Assembly (NCBI GenBank): GCA_015233565.1
Contig: JADFXM010000011.1
Coordinates: 102,613-166,612, forward strand
Reading direction: 5' to 3'
DNA: 64,000 nucleotides
Origin: Candidatus Rifleibacteriota bacterium
GTDB taxonomy: Bacteria; Muiribacteriota; Ozemobacteria; Ozemobacterales; Ozemobacteraceae
Shown here: in pieces, positions 26,807 through 33,644 of the stretch
Position numbering within the stretch: the first letter of the stretch is position 1
How the letters are laid out: each line of letters starts with the position of its first letter
The notes under the pieces: model-generated
What the model was told of the DNA's origin: nothing
The model's database searches: none
The model's input: the letters and a program-made list of their open reading frames with translations, nothing else
Program-made: the position numbers and the translations under genes

Positions 26807-27466
26807 TTACACAATTTTTCCTTCTGCTAGTCTTAGAATGCTGGTTGCGCGTTTGGAAGCCCTTGGGTCATGCGTAACCATCAATATGGTGTGTCCCTCC
26901 TTATGGATTTCTTCCAAAAAATTGAGAATTTGTTCGCTGGTTTCCGGGTCAAGGTTTCCGGTTGGTTCATCGGCAAGAATTACTTTAGGACTGTTCGTCA
27001 GCATTCTTGCCAGAGCGACTCTTTGTTGTTGGCCCCCGCTTAGTTCGCTGGGTTTGTGATCGAGACGCTCTGCCAAGCCGACTCGAGTAAGAAGTTGGGT
27101 TGCTTTTTCCTTTTGATCGTTTGGAGAAAGGCCGGTCAGGAATAAAGGAACCTGGACATTTTCAAGTGCAGTCAAATAAGGGATCAAATTATAAGATTGA
27201 AAAAGAAATCCGACATTTTTTCGGCGAAAAAGGGCTCGTGATTCGGATGTGAGATCATATAATAACTCGCCGGAAATCGCTATCTTTCCAAGAGTTGGAG
27301 AAAGCATTCCGCCTAACATGAGCAAAAATGTGCTTTTTCCACTGCCGCTTGGCCCGACTATGGAAACAAATTCACCCTGGGAAATTTCTACGGAAACATT
27401 ATCCAATGCTTTTACAACTTTGCCGCGATGCGAATAATGTTTGCTGACATTCTGTAGTGAGAGCAT
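26807..27466 (-). CDS. ABC transporter ATP-binding protein (LolD/MacB-like)
   Basis: A 219-residue ABC ATPase: Walker A GPSGSGKSTFLLMLGG, Q-loop FLFQSYNLIPYLTALENV, signature LSGGQQQRVALARM, Walker B VILADEPTGNLDP and the switch His in MVTHDPR. The LIPYLTALENV segment is typical of the MacB/LolD/FtsE class that works with FtsX-like permeases and moves substrates in the envelope without a classic translocation channel. Its start is 1 bp from the permease gene stop, so the two form one transporter. It sits between the ars genes and hgcA. Confidence 0.92.
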   Translation of the reverse strand: MLSLQNVSKHYSHRGKVVKALDNVSVEISQGEFVSIVGPSGSGKSTFLLMLGGMLSPTLGKIAISGELLYDLTSESRALFRRKNVGFLFQSYNLIPYLTALENVQVPLFLTGLSPNDQKEKATQLLTRVGLAERLDHKPSELSGGQQQRVALARMLTNSPKVILADEPTGNLDPETSEQILNFLEEIHKEGHTILMVTHDPRASKRATSILRLAEGKIV

Positions 27467-27467
27467 A

Positions 27468-28688
27468 TTAAACCTCTAAAAGCGCTGTACTGGGATCGAT
27501 CTCTGAAGCTTGTTTCGCAGGAAAATAGCTTGAGATAACAGAAATTAATATGGCAAGTCCAATAGCCCAGAAGATTAGTGAAGGCATTGGCAGAACGGAA
27601 ACTCCTGCTATCCATGGGCCCAATACAATTGCTGATACCGAGCCGATAAAGTAGCCGAAAATTCCTCCTGCGAATCCTAGAATAAGAGCTTTTAACAGGA
27701 ACATTTGCAAAATTATTTTCGAGCCGGCTCCTAATGCCATTAGAGCGCCAATTTCCCGTCTGCGTTCATATACATTTGCGTACATGTAATTGGCAATACT
27801 TGCACCACCAACTAAAATGATAATTACAAGAAACAAGGTTGATAGTCTGGCCATCATGTGATTAGTATTTATCTGGGTGTCAACAATTTGTGTTATTGTT
27901 ACAACTTTGGCATCCGGAAGAAGAGAATTGATCTTTTGTACCAATCCTTTCGAAATCTGTTCGCAACATCCGATAACTTCAATTGCATTGATGACTGGGC
28001 CTTTATTGGAAAGCTTCTGAACAGTGTGCAGATGCGCGAAAAACCGTGAATCATCGATAGTCCCGGTGGTGGGTAAAATGCCTATGACTTTAAATTCCAT
28101 ATCGAGAAATTTGGCGCTGTCGCCTTCTTTTAAGCCGAGTGATGAGGCCATATCAGCGCCAACCAGGATGCTTGATTCATCCAAAGTTTCAATGACTCTT
28201 TTTCGGACAAGCGTTTCCTTGGTTGGAACAGACTCTGATCCTGGAAGATTGGCAACAGTGCCACAGCCTTGGGGTCTGGCAAAAATCCCTGCCCCTTGCC
28301 AGGCCGCTTTGGCTTGAAATTCACTCTTTGGCAGAATTCCTGTTAAGATGAAATTCTTTTTGTTAAACTGGATAGGAATAGACAATTTGGGAGAAAGGTT
28401 GTCCAGGCCTTGGAGATCTGACATGGCCAGCCGGGTAACATATTCTTCCGGGAAGACATCTCCCTGCATGTCAGCGCTATAATAATTTTGTATTGAAGCC
28501 GACTTCGGAAGAACCAGAACATTGGCGCCAAGCGCGTCAAGCTCTCGAGATATAGCTTTCTCCGAAAAATAGGTAATATTTTTTATTGAGACGATAACGC
28601 TTATCCCCAGAAGGATTGCCAAAAAACTGGTAAACAACTGATTTTTCCGTTCAAAAATCTCTGACCAAACCAAAGAATAAAGAGTCAT
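27468..28688 (-). CDS. FtsX/MacB-type ABC transporter permease
   Basis: A 406-residue permease with an N-terminal transmembrane segment (about residues 15-40), a large extracytoplasmic domain (about 45-270) and three C-terminal transmembrane segments, the FtsX layout. ANYMYANVYERRREIGALMALGAG near residue 305 is the family's coupling signature. ATG 28688 lies 4 bp after the upstream gene; GTG 28715 is an alternative start overlapping it. The pair with the ATPase suggests envelope export or extrusion of a thiol-bound metal or lipid-linked substrate, but the substrate is unknown. Confidence 0.88.
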   Translation of the reverse strand: MTLYSLVWSEIFERKNQLFTSFLAILLGISVIVSIKNITYFSEKAISRELDALGANVLVLPKSASIQNYYSADMQGDVFPEEYVTRLAMSDLQGLDNLSPKLSIPIQFNKKNFILTGILPKSEFQAKAAWQGAGIFARPQGCGTVANLPGSESVPTKETLVRKRVIETLDESSILVGADMASSLGLKEGDSAKFLDMEFKVIGILPTTGTIDDSRFFAHLHTVQKLSNKGPVINAIEVIGCCEQISKGLVQKINSLLPDAKVVTITQIVDTQINTNHMMARLSTLFLVIIILVGGASIANYMYANVYERRREIGALMALGAGSKIILQMFLLKALILGFAGGIFGYFIGSVSAIVLGPWIAGVSVLPMPSLIFWAIGLAILISVISSYFPAKQASEIDPSTALLEV

Positions 28689-28692
28689 AAGG

Positions 28693-29487
28693 TTACTTGC
28701 CGCAACCCGATCCACAACAACCCGATTGACAACCGCAGGAGGCGTTCGATTTCAAGGCTTCTTCAATTTTTTCTTTTTTGGTTTCACCGTTGAATACGGC
28801 CAATGAAACTCCTGGGGGTGCCAAAAGAACTGTTGTTGCTTCTTTCATTTTCGATTCCAATTTTAAACTTGAAAGAAGTTTTTCTTCTTTTGGGTTTGCC
28901 GGATCAATCTTTATTAAAACGGCATTTTGGGCGTAATAGGGATCGGATGTAAAATCTTTTACGCCTTTCATGGCCAAATCAGTTGATAATAAATTGCTAT
29001 TTTGAAAGCACATCAAAGCAAGCTTTTTATCCTGCATTGCTTTCAATAACTGTTGAAATCCTTCGCTGACGAAAGCCCCCTCAAGTTTTTCAGTTGTAAT
29101 TTTTTCGCCCATCAGGCCCACTGTAACTGCACCATTTGGAGCTACTGACAAAATCATCGGAGTTGGTGCTCTGGATAAATCATATTTTTCAATGATCTCT
29201 TTCTCTGATGCATTGTTTCGGTCAAGTTCATACCAAATCGCTCTGTCGGAATTCTTTTGTACAGTTTTTTCAACGATGGTTTTTATGGAAGCGATGGAAT
29301 CATTCTTTTTTTCTGTTATCAATAAAACAATGAATTTGTTTGCTTTTGCGGCCTCTCTGATTGCCTCTGAGGCATTTTTAAAAGCAGCAGTTGCAGTAGC
29401 GAGCGTCTTGTTTTCTGAAAACAAGGGAGGGCAAATGAAAGCCAATAGAACAAAGACGCTGAGGATGAAGAATAATTTTGTTTTCAT
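28693..29487 (-). CDS. Exported thioredoxin-like protein with Cys-rich tail
   Basis: A 264-residue secreted protein. The start is ATG 29487, after AAAGGAG. A signal peptide (about residues 1-25, ending PLFSE) precedes two thioredoxin-fold-like halves (for example KYDLSRAPTPMILSVAPNG, where the cis-Pro position is kept), but no CxxC active site is seen there. The final residues form a Cys-rich tail, SCGCQSGCCGSGCGK, with six Cys. It looks like a periplasmic soft-metal-binding protein. It is placed between acr3 and the ABC transporter, 13 bp from acr3. The thioredoxin assignment is moderate; the tail is plain in the sequence. Confidence 0.75.
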   Translation of the reverse strand: MKTKLFFILSVFVLLAFICPPLFSENKTLATATAAFKNASEAIREAAKANKFIVLLITEKKNDSIASIKTIVEKTVQKNSDRAIWYELDRNNASEKEIIEKYDLSRAPTPMILSVAPNGAVTVGLMGEKITTEKLEGAFVSEGFQQLLKAMQDKKLALMCFQNSNLLSTDLAMKGVKDFTSDPYYAQNAVLIKIDPANPKEEKLLSSLKLESKMKEATTVLLAPPGVSLAVFNGETKKEKIEEALKSNASCGCQSGCCGSGCGK

Positions 29488-29500
29488 TTGAAAAACTCCT

Positions 29501-30568
29501 TTATTGAGCTGATTCAATCTTGGTAACGAACCATTTTTTGCGGAAGAGAAAAGCGACATTCACTAATCCGATTAATACGGGCACTTCGACAAGCGGGCCT
29601 ATAACAGCCGCGAAAGCGACCCCGCTTTTTATTCCGAAAACGGCTACCGCAACGGCAATGGCAAGTTCAAAGTTGTTGCTGGCGGCTGTAAATGAGAGCG
29701 TTGCAGTTCTTTTGTATCCGGCCTTAAGTTTTAAACCCATGAAAAAACTGATAAAAAACATAACGATGAAGTAGATCAGCAGAGGAACGGCAATTCGAAG
29801 GACATCGATTGGAATCTGAACGATAAGTTTGCCTTTTAGGCTGAACATGACAAGGATTGTAAACAACAGTGATACTAGTGTAATCGGGCTGATGACAGGG
29901 ATAAATTTGCTCTGATACCAGTCTTTGTTTTTTGCTTTTATTAAAATGAAACGAGTAAACAATCCGGCCAGGAAAGGGATTCCCAAGTAAATGAATACGC
30001 TTTCAGCGATCTGTCCGATGCTGATTTCAACAAGAGCTCCTTTCAAGCCAAAATAGGGAGGTAAAATGGTAATAAAAAACCATGAATAGACGCTAAAAAA
30101 GAGAACCTGAAAAACACTGTTGAATGCTACTAATCCGGCGCAGTATTCTGAATCTCCCTCTGCAAGTTCGTTCCAGACAATAACCATTGCAATGCATCGT
30201 GCAAGGCCAATCATTATAAGTCCAACCATATATTCCGGATAATCACGCAGGAAAAAGATGGCAAGAAAAAACATCAATATCGGTCCCACGATCCAGTTTT
30301 GTACAAGTGAAAGAATAAGAACTTTCCAGTCCTGGAAAACATCGCCCAATTCTTCATACTTAACTTTTGCTAAAGGCGGATACATCATAAGAATCAAGCC
30401 TATAGCAATTGGAATATTAGTTGTTCCGACTGAGAATTTTTGGTTGAATGCTTCCATAGCTGAAGGTGCCAGATATCCCACTCCAACTCCAATCCCCATA
30501 GCAAGAAAAATCCATAAAGTCAGGTATCGATCTAGAAACGAAAGTTTTTGGGAAATACCGTCACTCAT
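29501..30568 (-). CDS. acr3: Arsenite efflux permease, ACR3 family
   Basis: A 355-residue membrane protein with about ten hydrophobic segments. [19 protein letters not shown] at the N-terminus, [32 protein letters not shown] (with the Cys essential for arsenite export) and [21 protein letters not shown] are classic ACR3 features. It exports As(III) from the cytoplasm using the proton motive force. ATG 30568 is preceded by AAAGGAG. It follows arsC by 157 bp, most of which is dispersed repeat C. Confidence 0.95.
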   Translation of the reverse strand: MSDGISQKLSFLDRYLTLWIFLAMGIGVGVGYLAPSAMEAFNQKFSVGTTNIPIAIGLILMMYPPLAKVKYEELGDVFQDWKVLILSLVQNWIVGPILMFFLAIFFLRDYPEYMVGLIMIGLARCIAMVIVWNELAEGDSEYCAGLVAFNSVFQVLFFSVYSWFFITILPPYFGLKGALVEISIGQIAESVFIYLGIPFLAGLFTRFILIKAKNKDWYQSKFIPVISPITLVSLLFTILVMFSLKGKLIVQIPIDVLRIAVPLLIYFIVMFFISFFMGLKLKAGYKRTATLSFTAASNNFELAIAVAVAVFGIKSGVAFAAVIGPLVEVPVLIGLVNVAFLFRKKWFVTKIESAQ

Positions 30569-30589
30569 TATTTTCTCCTTTTATTTCAG

Positions 30590-30731
30590 ATTTTCTCATG
30601 CGGGAGTATTTTAAAATGGCACTTTTCTTCAAGTAGGTCTTGAAATAGCGCAAAATTTTCCCGGAAAAAGTGCCTTTTCAAATTCCGTACCCATCATGAC
30701 AAAGAGCGATCAATTCATATGTGGATCAGGA
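30590..30731 (+). repeat. Dispersed repeat C, copy 1
   Basis: About 140 bp matching 54683-54830 in inverted orientation. Shared blocks are GCGGGAGTATTTTAAAATGG, CCGGAAAAAGTGC, TTTTCAAATTCCG and GCGATCAATTCATAT. GGCACTTTT and AAAAAGTGCC form a long hairpin. It separates arsC from acr3 and overlaps the arsC stop slightly. Confidence 0.85.
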
Positions 30732-31163
30732 ACTGCGAATTTTCAAAAATTCAGGAAGATTCTTAACAAATTCAGAGATTTGGTCTCGAACTTGCCGATA
30801 GCACAAAAGAATCTCCTCCTGTGATTTTGCAGTTTTTGCTAACTTTGGGGGATCATTAAAATCATGATGGAATTTTTTGGTGTTGCCTGGAAAAATTGGA
30901 CAGGCTTCATTTGCATTATTGCAGACGGTAATGACAAAGTCGAACGAAAGTGATGGAAGATTTCTCAGTTCTTTTGATTGATGTTGGGAAATGTCTATAT
31001 TCATTTCTCGCATTACCTGGACGGCTTTTGGATTTAAACCGTGAGCTTCTATTCCTGCCGAGTGTACCTCGAATAAGTCGGGCCAATAAAAACGTGTTAA
31101 CCCTTCAGCCATTTGACTTCTGCACGAATTGCCGGTACAAAGAAACAGCAATCGGTTTTTCAT
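30726..31163 (-). CDS. arsC: Arsenate reductase (low-molecular-weight phosphatase type)
   Basis: A 145-residue protein with the phosphatase loop LFLCTGNSCRSQMAEG at the N-terminus (catalytic Cys of CTGNSCRS) and the later resolving Cys pair in VITVCNNANEACPIFPG. DPPKLAK carries the general-acid Asp. It reduces arsenate to arsenite with thioredoxin. The start overlaps the arsR stop by 4 bp, so translation is coupled. Confidence 0.96.
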   Translation of the reverse strand: MKNRLLFLCTGNSCRSQMAEGLTRFYWPDLFEVHSAGIEAHGLNPKAVQVMREMNIDISQHQSKELRNLPSLSFDFVITVCNNANEACPIFPGNTKKFHHDFNDPPKLAKTAKSQEEILLCYRQVRDQISEFVKNLPEFLKIRSS

Positions 31164-31543
31164 GATCGGCCTGCTTCGCTCTTTTTCTTCACTTCACAGC
31201 ATATTTCATCAAGACTTTGACCGAGGATTTTCTTCAACTGGGAAAAGTCTTCTCTGATTTTCCTTTTTTCAGCGAGAGTTTTACAAACCCAGGAGAGGGC
31301 GACTTTTATTTCGTGCGAACCATTTTCGGAAGTAAGTCTATAAAAAGCCCATTTTCCCGATTTTCTTTTTTCGATGAGTCCGGCTTTTGTCAGCATGGAC
31401 AAATGTTCTGAAACAGTTGATGGTGCCAAACCAAGAAAAGTGATGATTTGGCAGACGCAGAGTTCCCTGTTTCTGAGAGCAAGAATGATTCGGAGGCGGG
31501 TCTCGTCGGCGAGCGCTTTTGTAATATTAAGAAATTCACGCAT
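31160..31543 (-). CDS. arsR: Arsenic-responsive repressor ArsR
   Basis: A 127-residue winged-helix repressor. ALADETRLRIILALRNRELCVCQI contains the ELCVC As(III)-sensing motif in the DNA-recognition region, and LAPSTVSEHLSMLTKAGLIEKRKSGKWAFYRL is the recognition helix and wing. A C-terminal CC pair adds possible metal ligands. It releases DNA on binding As(III) or related thiophilic metals. I chose ATG 31543, 6 bp after GGAG, over the upstream ATG 31558 that falls inside the operator. First gene of the cluster that runs to hgcB. Confidence 0.94.
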   Translation of the reverse strand: MREFLNITKALADETRLRIILALRNRELCVCQIITFLGLAPSTVSEHLSMLTKAGLIEKRKSGKWAFYRLTSENGSHEIKVALSWVCKTLAEKRKIREDFSQLKKILGQSLDEICCEVKKKSEAGRS

Positions 31544-31554
31544 ATTTATCTCCG

Positions 31555-31578
31555 TCATTTCGTAATCTAACGAAATGA
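31555..31578. promoter_or_regulatory. ArsR-type operator (perfect inverted repeat)
   Basis: Perfect 9-bp arms TCATTTCGT (31555-31563) and ACGAAATGA (31570-31578) separated by 6 bp. The site lies directly downstream of the predicted -10 box and 12 bp before the arsR ATG, so a bound repressor would cover the transcription start. Confidence 0.85.
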
Positions 31579-31607
31579 ATTATAACGCAACGCATTGAAT
31601 TTGGCAA
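31579..31607 (-). promoter_or_regulatory. Sigma70 promoter of the ars-hgc cluster
   Basis: On the minus strand, TTGCCA (31602-31607), a 17-bp spacer and a consensus TATAAT (31579-31584). It is the only strong promoter seen upstream of the ars genes. Confidence 0.8.
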
Positions 31608-32345
31608 TATGGGAAAGTGATGTAAATAGATTTTTTTTTGAACCAGCTATGTAGCCGGCAGTTTCGAAAGTGCCCTCAGTGGTTGGTTCAATACTCGTCG
31701 AGCTCCGGGGGGCAGGGTTTCCAAAAAAAATCCCTCCACTTTTGTGGGGAGGTGCTTCGGAAAATCGATCCGTATTCGGCATGGAATGCTTTGATGATTT
31801 CTTTTTGAACTGTTCTTGACGGTTGTGAAAATTTCTCTTGTTGTTATATAGATGAATTTATCTCAGCAGAACGCCTGTAAGCATCTCTGCTTCGAACCTC
31901 TTTAAAGCCTCTGCTTCCCCCTAACTTGGCTAATGCAGCGTTAATGTTACTAGCCATGGCATCTCGAAGAAAACCAAAAACGCTGAAAATAGTGCTTTTC
32001 CCGCTTCCTTTGAATTTTACTCTAATAAATCTTTCTTGACAAGTTCGGAAAAACTAAATGCAAAAAACACCTTGAAAGATAAATACTGAATATGCTAGGC
32101 TAGTTTTGCTTAACAGCAAATTATCATGTGGATGTGGTGCATGAAGGATGAGAGCCCAGGTAACGGGTGCTCAGTAGATCAACAGCGCAATGGTACAACT
32201 TTCGGACAGAGCCAAAAATTCTTCCGAATCTTTGAGACGGTTAAGTTCGACTATTCCTTTTCTCAAGACGTATATAGGAGATAACTAACGGCTCAATTGA
32301 TTCCGAAAAAAAAATAAGTAAAAATAATACAATCAGGAGAATAAA
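31608..32345. other. Gap between arsR and the DUF1566-type gene
   Basis: About 740 bp with no intact gene. It contains the AAA ATPase remnant (31846-32036), a small CCTCCAC/GTGGGGAGG hairpin near 31733-31753 and a promoter-like TTGAAA-18-TAGGCT (32072-32101). A 53-codon frame at 32124-32286 is not recognised and is not called. Confidence 0.6.
31846..32036 (-). pseudogene. Remnant of an AAA_21-type ATPase
   Basis: An open minus-strand frame without a start encodes KGSGKSTIFSVFGFLRDA, then MASNINAALAKLGG and GFKEVRSRD. A Walker A loop followed by this helix and GFKEV strand matches the N-terminus of widespread AAA_21/OLD-like ATPases, where GPNGSGKST-FDVFGFL-DAL is usual. Upstream and downstream parts are missing, so this is a decayed fragment. 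Confidence 0.65.
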
Positions 32346-33065
32346 ATGATAAACACAGGAAGAAACCTTCTAGAAGGATTGCCTGAATTTTTTAAGGGAA
32401 AAACAGAAATATTTCGAGTATTGTTGATAGGGATGTTGTTGTTTCCGGGAGCGCTTTTGAGGGGAGAATTGCCTGCATCGAATCAGATAGATAAAATTAA
32501 TTCGCAGGTACAATCCCTTTGTGAGGCCGGAAAGTGGGATTTAGCGATTACCGAAAAGGAAAAGATATTTAATTTGGGTGTTCCGGTTCCCACAGAAGAT
32601 TATTTTAATTATGCGGAAATTCTGAGCAACTATAGCCTTCGAAAAAACTTTCAAGCCAGAAGTAAAGCCATATCAGTCTTGGAAAAATACATGGCGCTTG
32701 CAGGAAAAGATTGTCCAAATTATAAGCCAGCCATGGAGCTTTACAAAGAGCTAGGGAATATGGAAAGTTTCAAGGCTTGTGGTCTGGAGTGGAAATTCTT
32801 GCAGGCAAATGTGACTTGGGATGATGCCCAAAGCCTTATCAAAAGTTTAGGAACAGGTTGGCGAGGACCCACGCGCGAGGAGTTAAAAAAGTTATATGTT
32901 GAAGTGGAAAACCAAGGCCCCCTTAAAGATGGCTGGGCCTGGTCAGGAGAATTGAAAGATCCGTCCACTGCCTGGTATTTCGGCTTCAACTTCGGAAAAG
33001 AAAATTGTTATTACCGAGGTTTCAGCACCACACTCTGTTTTGCGGTGGCAGTGCGTTCTCAATAA
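32346..33065 (+). CDS. Protein with C-terminal DUF1566/Lcl-type domain
   Basis: A 239-residue protein. A hydrophobic segment (about residues 22-40) could be a signal anchor. A helical middle part resembles short TPR-like repeats. The C-terminal part (about 150-239) carries WDDAQSLIKSLGTGWRGPTREELKKL, WAWSGEL, WYFGFNFG and CFAVAVRSQ, the pattern of the DUF1566 (Lcl) C-lectin-like fold. RBS CAGGAGA precedes ATG 32346. Probably exposed on the cell surface; ligand unknown. Confidence 0.75.
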   Translation: MINTGRNLLEGLPEFFKGKTEIFRVLLIGMLLFPGALLRGELPASNQIDKINSQVQSLCEAGKWDLAITEKEKIFNLGVPVPTEDYFNYAEILSNYSLRKNFQARSKAISVLEKYMALAGKDCPNYKPAMELYKELGNMESFKACGLEWKFLQANVTWDDAQSLIKSLGTGWRGPTREELKKLYVEVENQGPLKDGWAWSGELKDPSTAWYFGFNFGKENCYYRGFSTTLCFAVAVRSQ

Positions 33066-33644
33066 TAAACAATGTCAAGCGGGGTTCAAATTGACTCTAA
33101 ATTGATCTTTAACCTAACGAGTCTGTCGGAAAATGTCCTGTTTTTCATGTTTTTATGTGCCGATTCAAATTTTCGCCTCGCTTTTTGGCATCAACAGCGA
33201 GCCACTTTTTACCGGACAAAATATCCCGAGATTTTTCGACAGTTTTTAACGAGTCTGTAGAAAAATCCTCTAAAATTCACTGTTTTGTGGGCCTACCCAT
33301 TTTTTTGCACCGCTTTTACGCATCAGAAGGGAGCCTCTTTGTACCAAATAAAATTTGCCGAGATTATTCGGCAACCTCTAACCTCATGCTGCGCTAAATG
33401 GAATTTTGAAAAGAGATCTTTGGAAAACAATTATAGCTTCAGTAACTTCGTTGAAAACTACGGATTCTAAAAGCGCGGAAAAGTATTATCTTTGAGGCAG
33501 TTTGATACAAATCATTTTTTCTGCATTGAAACAATGTGAAAATGATTGTCACTTTTATTGTTTTTAAGTAAAATAATACTATGCAGTATTATCGGAAAGA
33601 AATTTCGAACCGTATTCCTTACTAATACAAGGAGGGGAAAACAA
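33066..33644. other. Gap with repeat R2 before the isomerase gene
   Basis: 579 bp. Repeat R2 occupies 33116-33385. The rest contains the leader of the fatty acid isomerase gene with AAGGAGGGG just before its GTG. No gene is seen. Confidence 0.6.
33116..33385 (+). repeat. MITE-like repeat R, copy 2 (two units)
   Basis: Unit A (33116-33252) starts AACGAGTCTGTCGGAAAAT and ends ATTTTTCGACAG. A second, more diverged unit in the same orientation follows (33250-33385), sharing TTTGTACC and ATTCGGCAACCTCTAAC-like ends. Same family as 26495 and 39644. Confidence 0.85.

Noticed and set aside
32124..32286. 53-codon plus-strand frame before the DUF1566-type gene
   Set aside because: No ribosome site, no recognisable similarity and biased composition.
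26495..33385. Repeats R considered as CRISPR or IS elements
   Set aside because: Copies are kilobases apart without regular spacers, and none encodes a transposase.
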